Origin: JBBQDZ01 sp038237515
GTDB taxonomy: Bacteria > Actinomycetota > Thermoleophilia > Gaiellales > Gaiellaceae
Length of the DNA stretch: 64,000 nt
Direction: 5' to 3'
NCBI GenBank assembly: GCA_038237515.1
Contig: JBBRYP010000012.1
Location: 15,042-79,041 of the forward strand
The position numbers and the translations under genes are program-made. Within the stretch, counting starts at the first letter, position 1, and each line of letters opens with the position of its first letter. This document shows, piece after piece, positions 1 to 8,072 of the stretch. The notes under the pieces were generated by a model. The model was not told the DNA's origin. It ran no database searches and saw only the letters and a program-made list of their open reading frames with translations.

Positions 1-844
1 AGTAGGCGATCGACCCTTCGGTACCGTCGACCTCGATCGTCCAGGTGTTCGTCTCGCCGGGCGCGATCCGCTTGGTCTCGACGCGCAGGGGGAACCGCCG
101 ACCCTCGTCCTCCGCCTCGCAAAGGAGGACGGCGTTGTCCCAGGTGTCGCAGGCGACCCTCCCGCCGGCTCCGTCCGGCCGCACCGGAACGATGTCCGAC
201 AGGATCGCGCGGAGGTTGTGCGGCATCCAGCCGGCGCGGAGCGGCAGGTGGAGCGCGTGGATTCCCAGGTCGCCCATGCAGCCGTACTCGCCGTTCCGGG
301 CGCGGCGGCGCTTCCAGCTGATCGGCTTCTCCGGGTCGAGGTCGCTCGAGTGGAGAAAGAGGGAGCGCACCTCGATCACTCTCCCGAATCGCCGATCTGC
401 GATCCAGCGGGCGACCTCCTGACCACCGGGATAGAACGGCAGCTCGGAGGAGCAGCGCACGAGCAGCCCCGGGTGAGCCGCGCTCTCGTCCGAGACCGCC
501 GCGTTCGCCATGAGGTCGATGCCGAACGGCTTCTCGCCGAGCAGGTGCTTTTCCGCACGCAGGATCGCGGTGTAGACCTCCTGGTGAAGATCGTGGGGAA
601 CCGCGCAGTAGATGGCCTCGACCGCGGCGTCGGCCAGCAACTCGCGATAGTTCGCGAAGAGCCTCGGCCGGGGCTCCAGCCGTTCATACCAGGAGAGGAC
701 GCCTGGGTCGAGGTCGCAGACTGCGACGATCTCGGGCCTCACGCCGATGTCGGACAGGTGCAGCCACCGGGCGGCCGCGCTTGCGAACTCGCGACCCATC
801 AAGCCGCCGCCGATGACGCCGAACCGGATGACGCGCTCAGGCAC
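1..844 (-). CDS. Gfo/Idh/MocA-family NAD(P)-dependent oxidoreductase, 3' end cut by window
   Basis: The family oxidises or reduces sugars, inositols and similar polyols with NAD(P). The gene runs off the left edge, leaving about 281 residues. The Rossmann motif FGVIGGGLMG is at about residues 8-17 and the family motif GEKP at about 103-106. A GDLGIHALHL stretch in the second domain carries the His expected at the catalytic position. I chose the GTG at 844 because the fold begins directly after it. It overlaps the stop of the upstream aldolase gene by 8 bp, so the two are probably co-translated. The family and the aldolase neighbour suggest sugar or polyol catabolism; the substrate cannot be read from the sequence. 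Confidence 0.85.
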   Translation of the reverse strand, partial: MPERVIRFGVIGGGLMGREFASAAARWLHLSDIGVRPEIVAVCDLDPGVLSWYERLEPRPRLFANYRELLADAAVEAIYCAVPHDLHQEVYTAILRAEKHLLGEKPFGIDLMANAAVSDESAAHPGLLVRCSSELPFYPGGQEVARWIADRRFGRVIEVRSLFLHSSDLDPEKPISWKRRRARNGEYGCMGDLGIHALHLPLRAGWMPHNLRAILSDIVPVRPDGAGGRVACDTWDNAVLLCEAEDEGRRFPLRVETKRIAPGETNTWTIEVDGTEGSIAY

Positions 845-1655
845 GAAGGAGCGTAAGCGCGTCGTCTGCCGAGGCATCCTCGTGGACGATCGCCATTAGC
901 GCCCGCGTCATTCTCGCCGGGCTGTCGTGCTGGATCACGTTCCGGCCGTACACGATCCCGGACGCCCCCTGGCGCATCAGAGACTCGGTTCGCCGGAGGA
1001 CCTCCTCGTCGCGAACCTTCCCGCCGCCCCGGGTGAGCACCGGGATCCCGCTCGCCGCCTCGATCACGCGCGGGTACTCGTCGAGCTCGTCCGTGGGATC
1101 GGCCTTGATCACGTCGGCTCCGAGCTCGGCGGCCTGACGCACGAGCGGCACGATCTTCTCGACGTCGCCGTCGACGCCGTAGCCGCCCAGGCCCCCCGCC
1201 ATCACGAGGGGCTCGACCATCAGGGGCATGCCGACGGGCTCGCACGCGGCCCGGAGGGAAGCCACGTTGCGGATGCACTGCCGCCGGAGATCCGGCTCGC
1301 CGGGGAGGTCGAGGAGGTTGACGCAGAGGCAGGCGGCATCGAGACGGACGGCCTGCTCGACCGCGCCCTGAACGACCTCGGAGAAGAGCGGGCGGAGCGG
1401 CTCCGGCCCGTAGACGTTCGCCACGTCGGCTCGCAGGACGAGCGCCGGCTTGGGGCCGCCGCAGCGCTGCAGCAGGTGAGCCATCCCCGGCGAGAGCTGG
1501 ATCGCGTCCGGTCCCGCGAGGAGCAGCTTGGCGATCACCATCTCCATGTCCTCGATGCCGGTGAGGAAGCCGCCCTCGCCGAAGAAGCCGTGATCGACCG
1601 CGACATCGAAGCAGCGCCCGTCGATGCCGAACATCCGGTTCAGCCGGACCTTCAC
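837..1655 (-). CDS. DhnA/LacD-type class I aldolase
   Basis: A 272-residue class I aldolase of the DeoC/LacD (DhnA, LsrF-like) superfamily. These TIM-barrel enzymes cleave or form C-C bonds in sugar phosphates through a Lys Schiff base. The likely Schiff-base Lys is K184 in ADVIKADPTDE. The early FDVAVDHGFF segment and the late VLTRGGGKV phosphate-binding segment fit the family. The gene starts at ATG 1655 and its stop overlaps the downstream oxidoreductase start, which indicates an operon. The paired oxidoreductase points to a sugar or polyol pathway. The precise substrate is unknown; members of this family act on several ketose phosphates and on the autoinducer AI-2. Confidence 0.8.
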   Translation of the reverse strand: MKVRLNRMFGIDGRCFDVAVDHGFFGEGGFLTGIEDMEMVIAKLLLAGPDAIQLSPGMAHLLQRCGGPKPALVLRADVANVYGPEPLRPLFSEVVQGAVEQAVRLDAACLCVNLLDLPGEPDLRRQCIRNVASLRAACEPVGMPLMVEPLVMAGGLGGYGVDGDVEKIVPLVRQAAELGADVIKADPTDELDEYPRVIEAASGIPVLTRGGGKVRDEEVLRRTESLMRQGASGIVYGRNVIQHDSPARMTRALMAIVHEDASADDALTLLRA

Positions 1656-1749
1656 GCGCCTACTCTAGGCCCCTGGACTGCCCCCGAGCAGCCACCTCCT
1701 GGCACGGCGGCCTGTCGCAGACGCCGAGTCTGCGCTTGGCGAAAGGGCT

Positions 1750-2043
1750 CTACTGGGCAGGCACCGGGTCGGGACGCACGATCACCGTGTCCGCGACCTC
1801 GACGATCTCGTCGACGGGAAGCATCGCGCGGGACGCGTGTTCCCGGATCTTCTCGGGACTCGACGCCTCGTAGATGCACACGGTGCCGAGGCCGCCGTCG
1901 CTCTCTGCCATCACGTACGAGCGGATCCAGCGGATGTCCTCCGACATCTCACCGTCGGCCACCTGTCCCGACCGGGCCGCCGCTTCCTCGAGCTCTTCCC
2001 CCGCCCGCCAGCCACTTCGGCGCAGAATGACGTAAGTCTTCAT
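1750..2043 (-). CDS. DUF4242-like small protein
   Basis: A 97-residue soluble protein beginning MKTYVILRRSGW at ATG 2043, directly after a strong GGAGGAG ribosome site. Its compact alternating pattern (strand, helix, IRWIRSYV strand, TVCIYEASSPEKIREHA helix, TVIVRPD strand) resembles the ferredoxin-like DUF4242 family. One Streptomyces member of that family (SCO4226) has been described as nickel-binding. The longer reading frame that starts 13 codons upstream would place the ribosome site inside the gene, so I rejected it. There is a 94-bp gap to the aldolase gene, with no clear signal in it. The role is unknown. Confidence 0.65.
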   Translation of the reverse strand: MKTYVILRRSGWRAGEELEEAAARSGQVADGEMSEDIRWIRSYVMAESDGGLGTVCIYEASSPEKIREHASRAMLPVDEIVEVADTVIVRPDPVPAQ

Positions 2044-2082
2044 GACTCCTCCTCCTCTGGACGACGGCACAGAATCCCGCAC

Positions 2083-2559
2083 CGGCGGGCGAGCGTCAAT
2101 CCTCGACGTCTGACCCGATCGTCACGCTGCGCCATGCGCCGTAACCAATCGGGCCTCTCCCCCGTTCGAGTGAAGGAAAGTGCGCGACAGCGATCTCATA
2201 AGGCCGCGGCTCCCTCTATCGCGTGACCCTCGGGTGGCGGTCCTCAAGTTTTCGCCGGCGATGCCGAAGGGAGTGCCCATGAGCAACGTCTTCTCCATCC
2301 AGCACGGCCGAGCGTCCCATCGCGACACCGAACGGTCGAGAGGCGGACCTTCGTCCATCCTCGCGCGCCTGCTACACGTCGGCTCACATCGACGCCGCAG
2401 CGCGACTCCGGCCTTCCAGCTCCGTGGGCTGCAGGACGCGTTCGACTCGATGGTCGCCGGCCCCTTCTCCTAAGCGGTCCGCTGCCAGGGCAGGAGCCTG
2501 GCCGGCTTCTCGCGAAGCGTGCGTCAGAGACCGAGTCGGCGCACGGCGTTTCTGCCGCG
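2083..2559. other. Intergenic region without a confident gene
   Basis: About 480 bp between the DUF4242-like gene and the acetoacetyl-CoA synthetase remnant. Reading frames here are basic, rich in Arg and Ser, and match no family I recognise. The only plausible gene is the small plus-strand frame listed separately at 2279-2473. The left part may hold the promoter for the minus-strand genes below it, but no convincing -35/-10 pair is visible. Confidence 0.5.
2279..2473 (+). CDS. Possible small protein, unrecognised
   Basis: A 64-residue frame starting MSNVFSIQHGRASH at ATG 2279, with GAAGGGAG about 6 nt upstream as a possible ribosome site. The middle is basic and low in complexity, while the end (LRGLQDAFDSMVAGPFS) looks more like a folded helix. 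I recognise no family. It lies between a real gene and a pseudogene, so it could equally be chance open frame in GC-rich DNA. Confidence 0.2.
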   Translation: MSNVFSIQHGRASHRDTERSRGGPSSILARLLHVGSHRRRSATPAFQLRGLQDAFDSMVAGPFS

Positions 2560-2886
2560 GCCACCTCCCACCCACGATTCGACCGGTTGTCGCCGTGGCG
2601 ATAGCCGGAGGCCGCCAGCAGCACCGCCGGCTCGATCTGGGCGAAGCGGTCGATGATCAGCCCGCAGCCGAAACTCGAGTGCGCACGCGGCTCAGGCGCG
2701 CCGAGGCTTGCCGTCGCGAGGAAGGCGACGAGCGTCCTCGGGATGTTCGGCAGGCGTCGAGGTCGCCAGCGACCAGCGCCAGAGCTGCTCGTAGCCCGCG
2801 AAGGCGAGGCCGCGGCGCTCCTCGAGCCAGCGCAGGTAACGGCCGGTCTCGGTCCGTTCCCGCACGCCGGGCGGCGGTGTCCACAC
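2560..2886 (-). pseudogene. Acetoacetyl-CoA synthetase remnant
   Basis: Two pieces of acetoacetate-CoA ligase remain. The first (about 2886-2770) reads RYLRWLEERRGLAFAGYEQ then LWRWS, which is the N-terminal region of that enzyme. In another frame, about 2765-2600, comes LPNIPRTLVAFLATASLGA, then IDRFAQIEPAVLLAASGYRH, which belongs roughly 80-120 residues further on in the intact enzyme. The sequence between is deleted, and the remaining several hundred residues, with the adenylation motifs, are absent. The intact enzyme (about 650 residues) activates acetoacetate with ATP and CoA. The remnant sits just after pobA, at the end of the aromatic operon. Confidence 0.8.
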
Positions 2887-2896
2887 GACGTCCGCG

Positions 2897-4060
2897 CTAG
2901 AGGCCGACGTAGTTCTCCGCGAGCGAGGTGGCCGCGGCCTCGGAGCTCGTGACGTAGCGCAGCTGCGAGAGCCGGAGCTTGCGATCGAACGGGTCTTCGT
3001 CCGGAGGCGGGTGGAGCATCGAGGTCATCCACCACGAGAAGTGCTCGGCGCGCCAGACGCGAGCCAGGCAGCGCTCCGAGTAGCGCGCGAGCGCCGCCTC
3101 CTCCCCGGAGCGGTACCAGTCGACGATCGACTCGGCGAGCAGCCTGACGTCGTGGATCGCGAGGTTGAGACCCTTTGCCCCCGTCGGCGGAACGATGTGG
3201 GCGGCGTCGCCCGCGAGGAAGAGCCGCCCGTGCTGCATCGGCTCGACGACGTGGCTCCGCATCCCCGTCACGCCCTTCTCGAGGATCGCCCCTTCCGCGA
3301 GCGCCCAGCCGTCGAGGCCGAGGCGGATCTGCAGCTCCTGCCAGATCTGCCCGTCCGGCCACTCCTCCAGGTTCTCGTCCGGGCGGCACTGCAGGTAGAG
3401 GCGGCTCAGCTCCGGCGTGCGCAGGCTCAGGAGAGCGAAGCCGCGGTCGTGGCTCGAGTAGACGAGCTCGTCGCTCGACGGAGCGACGGCGGCGAGGATG
3501 CCGAGCCAGCCGAACGGGTACTCGCGCGAGAACTCGTTCAGCACGCCGTGCGGAATACTGGGCCGGCAGACGCCGTGGAAGCCGTCGCAGCCGGCAATCA
3601 GGTCGCACTCGAGCTCCTCGTCTCGGCCGTCGCGGCGAAACTTCACGCGGGGCCGTTCGGAGGTGAGGTCGTGGACGGCCACGGCCTCCGCCTCGAACAG
3701 CAGCGGCGGGCTGGAATCGAGCCTGGCGGCGATCAGGTCCTTCACGACCTCGGTCTGGCCGTAGATCACGATCGTCCTGCCGCCGGTCAGGTCGCTGAGC
3801 GGGATCCGGTGCCGCTCGCCGTCGAACTGGAGCTCGATGCCGCGGTGGACGATCCCCTCGCGCCCGAGCCGTTCGCCGACGCCCGCCTCGACGAGGAGAT
3901 CGACCGTTCCCTGCTCGAGGACGCCCGCGCGGACCCGGTGCTCGACGTACTCGCGGCTGCGCGCCTCCAGAACGATCGACTCGATTCCCTCGCGCTCGAG
4001 AAGCCGAGCGAGGGTGAGCCCGGCAGGCCCCGCGCCGACGATCCCCACCCGCGTCCGCAT
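2897..4060 (-). CDS. pobA: 4-hydroxybenzoate 3-monooxygenase
   Basis: Cytosolic FAD hydroxylase that converts 4-hydroxybenzoate to protocatechuate with NAD(P)H and O2. The 387 residues match the usual length. Visible features are the FAD dinucleotide motif VGIVGAGPAG at the N-terminus, the RVRAGVLEQGTV segment with its flavin-contacting Arg, the GCDGFHG motif (about residue 160) and the second FAD motif LFLAGDAAHIVPPTGAKGLN (about residue 285). I chose ATG 4060 because the Rossmann strand starts at once. It overlaps the stop of pcaF as ATGA, so translation is coupled. It is the last gene of the aromatic operon, and its product is the substrate of PcaHG encoded upstream. Confidence 0.95.
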   Translation of the reverse strand: MRTRVGIVGAGPAGLTLARLLEREGIESIVLEARSREYVEHRVRAGVLEQGTVDLLVEAGVGERLGREGIVHRGIELQFDGERHRIPLSDLTGGRTIVIYGQTEVVKDLIAARLDSSPPLLFEAEAVAVHDLTSERPRVKFRRDGRDEELECDLIAGCDGFHGVCRPSIPHGVLNEFSREYPFGWLGILAAVAPSSDELVYSSHDRGFALLSLRTPELSRLYLQCRPDENLEEWPDGQIWQELQIRLGLDGWALAEGAILEKGVTGMRSHVVEPMQHGRLFLAGDAAHIVPPTGAKGLNLAIHDVRLLAESIVDWYRSGEEAALARYSERCLARVWRAEHFSWWMTSMLHPPPDEDPFDRKLRLSQLRYVTSSEAAATSLAENYVGL

Positions 4061-5241
4061 CAGCTCGCCGGAGGCCGCTCGAACAGCGCCGCCTGGCCCT
4101 GCCCGACGCCGACGCACAGCGTCGCCAGACCGTAGCGCCCGCCCCGGCGACGGAGCTCGTGGAGCAGCGAGACGACGAGGCGCGCACCGCTCATCCCGAG
4201 GGGATGGCCGAGCGCGATCGCGCCGCCGTTCACGTTCACGCGCGCCGGGTCAAGGCCGAGTTCCCGCATGACGGCGAGACTCTGGGACGCGAACGCCTCG
4301 TTCAGCTCGACGAGGTCGATGTGCCCGGCTTCGACGCCGGCGCGCTCGAGCAGCTTGCGCACCGCCGGGATCGGCCCGACGCCCATCACCCGCGGGTCGA
4401 CGCCCGCGACGGCGCTCGCGCAGAAGCTCCCGAGCGGCGCGATGCCGAGTTGACGCGCCTTCCGCTCGCTCGCGACCACGAGGGCGGCGGCGCCGTCGTT
4501 GAGGCCGCTCGAATTGCCCGCGGTGACGGTGCCGTCCCTGAGGAAGGCCGGCTTCAGGCTCGCCAGTCGCTCCGCACTCGTGTCCGGCCGGGGATGCTCG
4601 TCGCGCACGACCTCGCCAACCGCCACCAGCTCGTCGTCGAAGCGGCCCGCCTCGTCTGCGGCGGCGTAGCGGCGCTGCGACTCGAGCGCAAAAGCATCCT
4701 GATCCTCGCGCGTCACACCCCAGCGCTCGGCGACGTTCTCGCCCGTCTCCCCCATCGACTCGAGCGGGAAGAGCGCCTCGAGGAGCGGATTCGGGAAGCG
4801 CCAGCCGAGGGTGGTGTCCCACAAGGTCTGATTGCCGCGCCGGAAGGCCACTTCAGGCTTCGCCAGCGCGAGCGGCGCACGGCTCATCGACTCGACGCCC
4901 CCGGCGACGAAGAGCTCGCCGTCACCCGCCGCGACGGCGTGGCAGGCGGCGACGACCGCGGAGAGGCCGGATGCGCAGAGACGGTTGAGCGTGACGCCGG
5001 CCACCGTCTCGGGTAGCCCGGCGAGCAGGGCCGCCATCCGCGCGACGTTGCGGTTGTCCTCACCCGCCTGGTTCGCGCACCCGAAGTAGACGTCCTCGAT
5101 CTCGGCGCGATCGACGCCGGCCCGCTCGACCGCTGCCGCGATCGCGATCGCCGCGAGATCGTCCGGGCGGATCGCGGCAAGCGAGCCGCCGTAGCGCCCG
5201 ATGGGGGTGCGAACCGCTGACAGGATCACTGCGCGGATCAC
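4060..5241 (-). CDS. pcaF: 3-oxoadipyl-CoA thiolase
   Basis: Last step of the beta-ketoadipate pathway: cleavage of 3-oxoadipyl-CoA with CoA to succinyl-CoA and acetyl-CoA. The 393 residues have the usual thiolase length. The nucleophilic Cys is in NRLCASGLSAV (about residue 90), the catalytic His in GGAIALGHPLGMSGAR, and the second Cys in the C-terminal LCVGVGQGQA. The start is GTG 5241 (VIRAVILSAVRTPIG), which overlaps the pcaC stop as GTGA. The frame stays open far upstream of this point but has no thiolase similarity there. General acetyl-CoA acetyltransferases look alike; the pca context decides the assignment. Confidence 0.93.
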   Translation of the reverse strand: MIRAVILSAVRTPIGRYGGSLAAIRPDDLAAIAIAAAVERAGVDRAEIEDVYFGCANQAGEDNRNVARMAALLAGLPETVAGVTLNRLCASGLSAVVAACHAVAAGDGELFVAGGVESMSRAPLALAKPEVAFRRGNQTLWDTTLGWRFPNPLLEALFPLESMGETGENVAERWGVTREDQDAFALESQRRYAAADEAGRFDDELVAVGEVVRDEHPRPDTSAERLASLKPAFLRDGTVTAGNSSGLNDGAAALVVASERKARQLGIAPLGSFCASAVAGVDPRVMGVGPIPAVRKLLERAGVEAGHIDLVELNEAFASQSLAVMRELGLDPARVNVNGGAIALGHPLGMSGARLVVSLLHELRRRGGRYGLATLCVGVGQGQAALFERPPAS

Positions 5242-5618
5242 GAGGGGGCAGCCTCCTCGAGCACGCGCTGCGCGATCGCGAACGCGCAGTTCGCGGCCGG
5301 TACTCCGCAGTAGATCGCCGACTGAAGCAGCACCTCCTTCACCTCGTCCGGGGTCAAGCCGTTGCGAAGCGCCGCCCGGAGGTGCAGCTCGAGCTCGTGG
5401 TCGCGACCGAGGGCGATCAGCGCGGTCAACGTGATGCAGCTCCGCGTGCGCCGGTCGAGCCCCGGCCGCGCCCAGACCTCGCCCCAAGCGTAGCGCGTGA
5501 TCAGCTCCTGGAACTCGCCCGTGAACTCGGATGCCCGCGCCACCGCCCTGTCGACGTGCTCGTCCCCGAGCACCTCGCGGCGGACCTTCATCCCGTCGTC
5601 GTATGTGCTCACGTCCAT
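5238..5618 (-). CDS. pcaC: 4-carboxymuconolactone decarboxylase
   Basis: Decarboxylates 4-carboxymuconolactone to 3-oxoadipate enol-lactone. The 126-residue size is typical of the stand-alone enzyme. It starts MDVSTYDDGMKVRREVLG at ATG 5618 and has the conserved helices RTRSCITLTALIALGRDHEL and EVLLQSAIYCGVPAANCAFA. The start overlaps the pcaD stop by 10 bp and the stop overlaps pcaF as GTGA. In many actinobacteria PcaC is fused to PcaD as PcaL; here the two are separate genes with a 10-bp overlap. Confidence 0.95.
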   Translation of the reverse strand: MDVSTYDDGMKVRREVLGDEHVDRAVARASEFTGEFQELITRYAWGEVWARPGLDRRTRSCITLTALIALGRDHELELHLRAALRNGLTPDEVKEVLLQSAIYCGVPAANCAFAIAQRVLEEAAPS

Positions 5619-6340
5619 ACCTCCCGCCCGAGATGGGCCAGCACTTCCTCGTCGAACCTCTCCGGCTGCTCCACGTTCGCGAAATGCGCAGCCCCCTCGA
5701 GCACGACGAGCCGGGCAGCCGGGATGCCGGCGGCGATCAGCCGGGCGTGCTCCGGCGGGGTCGACGGATCCTCGGCACCCGCGATCACGAGGGTCGGCGC
5801 CGCGATCGAGGGGAGCCGATCCTCGAAGTCCCACTCGACGAGCGCCTCGCAGGCGCGCGCGTAGGCCTCGGCGGGTGTGGAAAGGAGCATCTGGCGATAC
5901 GGCAGCGTCCCCGCGAACCGGGGTGTGAACCAGCGGCCCATCGAGGAGTCCGCGACCGCCTCCATGCCCCTCGACCGGACGAGCGCCGCCCGCCCTCGGA
6001 ACGCCTCCGGCGGCCCGAAGCGCGTCGACGTGCAGGCGAGGACGAGGCGGGCGATACGGTCCGGCGCGTTCGCGGCGAGCCACATGCCGACGGCGCCACC
6101 GATCGAGAGGCCGCAGAGGGAGACGCGGTCGAGCCCGAGCTCGTCGAGCAGGTCGAGGAGCCCGCCCGCGAGCAGGTCCACGCTGTCGGCGTCTGGCGGA
6201 TGGTCGTAGCGGAGGACGCGGAAGCTGTGCGTGAGCGCGGGCACCTGCCGATCCCACAGCTCGAAGAACGTGCCGATCGAGTTCGAGAGGGCGAGGACGT
6301 CAGCGTCCTCGGGTCCGTCGAGCCGGTGGCGAAGGGTCAT
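5609..6340 (-). CDS. pcaD: 3-oxoadipate enol-lactonase
   Basis: Alpha/beta-hydrolase that opens 3-oxoadipate enol-lactone to 3-oxoadipate. The 243 residues are within the usual range of about 240-265. The nucleophile Ser lies in CGLSIGGAVGMWL (about residue 95), the acid in GAEDPSTPP and the His in GAAHFANVEQPERF near the C-terminus. The N-terminus has the SNSIGTFFELWDRQ pattern of this enzyme. ATG 6340 overlaps the pcaB stop as ATGA. Order and overlaps place it in the pcaB-D-C-F block. Confidence 0.95.
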   Translation of the reverse strand: MTLRHRLDGPEDADVLALSNSIGTFFELWDRQVPALTHSFRVLRYDHPPDADSVDLLAGGLLDLLDELGLDRVSLCGLSIGGAVGMWLAANAPDRIARLVLACTSTRFGPPEAFRGRAALVRSRGMEAVADSSMGRWFTPRFAGTLPYRQMLLSTPAEAYARACEALVEWDFEDRLPSIAAPTLVIAGAEDPSTPPEHARLIAAGIPAARLVVLEGAAHFANVEQPERFDEEVLAHLGREVWT

Positions 6341-7578
6341 GCTTGCTCCGATCGGTACCGCTGGAGCGCGAGATCCACGAGCTCTTCCGCCGATCCCAGA
6401 TAGCTCGCCGGGTCCAGGAGCTCGACCGGCACGCCCAGCGCCTCGAAGGGCGTCTCTGCGACGAGCCGTCGAGCCTCCGCGATCCCGTGCTCCTCCGCGA
6501 GTGAGAAGGCGAGGCGCTCGGTGACCGTCTCCTGCCGGAGGTTCGCGCGCATCCGCGCCCCGTCGACCTGCAGGCCCTCGACAACCTCGCGAATCGAGCT
6601 CGCGGCGCCGCCCGTCAGCGCGAGCGCTGCGGACAGCGAGCTCCACTCGGCCTGCCACGCCCCGGCAGCCCGGTCGAGCTCCTGAGCGAGGCCGCTGGTC
6701 AGCACCCCCGCGTGCGCGTGGACCTGGAGCGCAGACGCGCGGGCGAGGGTCGATCGCACCGGGTTTCGCTTCTGCGGCATCGTCGAGGAGCCGCCGCCGC
6801 TCGCCTCGGCGACCTCCTCAACCTCCGTCTGCGAGAGCAGGATCACGTCGAGGCCGATCTTCGCCAGGGCCCCCGCGGCGATGTCGAGCGCCGAACCCAG
6901 CTGCGCCACGCGTACGCGGTTCGCGTGCCACGGCAAAGGCGGATTCGCCAGGTCGAGCTCCACGGCGTAGAGCCGGCGCACCTCCTCGGCACGGTCTCCG
7001 AGCGGCGCCAGCGTTCCGGCCGCGCCGCCGAGCTGCGCGGCGAGCTCGACCTCGCGCAGGAGCTTCGTCGCCTCCAGCACGGCGAGTAGCCAGCCGGAGG
7101 CACGCAGGCCGAAGGTCGTCGGCACCGCCTGCTGGAGCAGCGTGCGACCGGCCATCGGCGTCGACCGATGCTCGCGGGCAAGGCGGGCGCAGCCCGCCGC
7201 GACACGTTCGAGCTCCTCGAGGAGGATCGAGAGAGCATGTCGCGAGACGAGCATCGCGGCGGTGTCCACGATGTCCTGGCTCGTCGCTCCCCAGTGCACG
7301 TAGGTCGCCGCGCCGCCGCCGACGGCCTTCCGGAGCGCCTGCACCAGCGGCGCCGCGGGATTGCCCGCCGAGCGGGCGGCCTCCACAACGCCCTCGAGGT
7401 CGACGAGCTCCGGGCGGCAGGCGTCTGCGATCGCCGCGGCCGCGGCGGCCGGTATCACCCCGGCGAGCGCCTCGGCGTTCGCGAGCGCCCGCTCCGCCTC
7501 GAGCATCGCCCCGAGCCAGGCCCGGTCCGAGACAGCCTCGCGAAGCTCGGCCGGGACGAAGAGCGCGTCGAAGGTCAC
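6337..7578 (-). CDS. pcaB: 3-carboxy-cis,cis-muconate cycloisomerase
   Basis: Cyclises 3-carboxymuconate to 4-carboxymuconolactone. The 413 residues belong to the fumarase/aspartase superfamily and show its signature GGSSTMPQKRNPV (about residue 260) on the flexible catalytic loop. VHWGATSQDIVDTA (about residue 100) and the TPMAGRTLLQQAVPTTFG segment are also typical. The start is GTG 7578 (VTFDALFVPAELREAVSD), which overlaps the pcaG stop as GTGA. Adenylosuccinate lyase is the nearest alternative, but the pca neighbours exclude it. Confidence 0.95.
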   Translation of the reverse strand: MTFDALFVPAELREAVSDRAWLGAMLEAERALANAEALAGVIPAAAAAAIADACRPELVDLEGVVEAARSAGNPAAPLVQALRKAVGGGAATYVHWGATSQDIVDTAAMLVSRHALSILLEELERVAAGCARLAREHRSTPMAGRTLLQQAVPTTFGLRASGWLLAVLEATKLLREVELAAQLGGAAGTLAPLGDRAEEVRRLYAVELDLANPPLPWHANRVRVAQLGSALDIAAGALAKIGLDVILLSQTEVEEVAEASGGGSSTMPQKRNPVRSTLARASALQVHAHAGVLTSGLAQELDRAAGAWQAEWSSLSAALALTGGAASSIREVVEGLQVDGARMRANLRQETVTERLAFSLAEEHGIAEARRLVAETPFEALGVPVELLDPASYLGSAEELVDLALQRYRSEQA

Positions 7579-8072
7579 AGCTCGAAGAACGCCGTCTGGC
7601 GCTCGCCCTGGAGCCGGATGTCGAAGCGGAGCCCGCCGTCCTGCGCCTGGGCCAGGACCGTCGACGCGTCGTCTCCGGCCGATGCGAAAACCGGGTCCGC
7701 GGCGTTCGCGCCCGCCTCGTCCGGGAAGTACATGCGCGTGAGCGCGGGCCGGAGCAGCCCCCGTGCGAACACGAGCACGACGAGGTGCGGTGCCTGCCCG
7801 TCGACGCGCCCGGGCTTCGCCGTCACGAACGAGTAGCGCCCCTCGCCGTCGGTCTCGCACCGGCCCCAGCCGAAGCTCGAGTCGTATGTACCCGCGCCGC
7901 TCGCCTGCCAGATCTCGACCACCGCATCGGGCGCCGCCTCCTCCGCACCGTCGAGCACCATCCCCTCGATCCGCAGCGGCCCGTCAGCCACGAGCACGTT
8001 GCACGGCCGGGCGCACAGGCCGAGCGAGAAGAACGGCCCGACGGTCTGGGAGGGGGTCGGGGAAAGGGTCAC
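7575..8072 (-). CDS. pcaG: Protocatechuate 3,4-dioxygenase alpha subunit
   Basis: Non-catalytic partner subunit of the intradiol ring-cleaving dioxygenase, which converts protocatechuate to 3-carboxy-cis,cis-muconate. It is 165 residues long, shorter than the typical 200. It begins VTLSPTPSQTVGPFFSLGL, the conserved PSQTVGPF motif of the alpha chain, then VVEIWQASGAGTY and MYFPDEAGANAADP. The two Tyr and two His iron ligands of the beta chain are not all present, as expected. GTG 8072 overlaps the pcaH stop as GTGA. Confidence 0.95.
   Translation of the reverse strand: MTLSPTPSQTVGPFFSLGLCARPCNVLVADGPLRIEGMVLDGAEEAAPDAVVEIWQASGAGTYDSSFGWGRCETDGEGRYSFVTAKPGRVDGQAPHLVVLVFARGLLRPALTRMYFPDEAGANAADPVFASAGDDASTVLAQAQDGGLRFDIRLQGERQTAFFEL

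Noticed and set aside
2244..4187. A 647-codon minus-strand open frame across the pobA region
   Set aside because: It runs in another frame through pobA and is Arg-rich low-complexity sequence. Only its last part, which carries pieces of the acetoacetyl-CoA synthetase remnant, has meaning.
5609..6658. A PcaL-type fusion of PcaC and PcaD
   Set aside because: The two domains are in different frames, each with its own start, stop and full length, overlapping by 10 bp.
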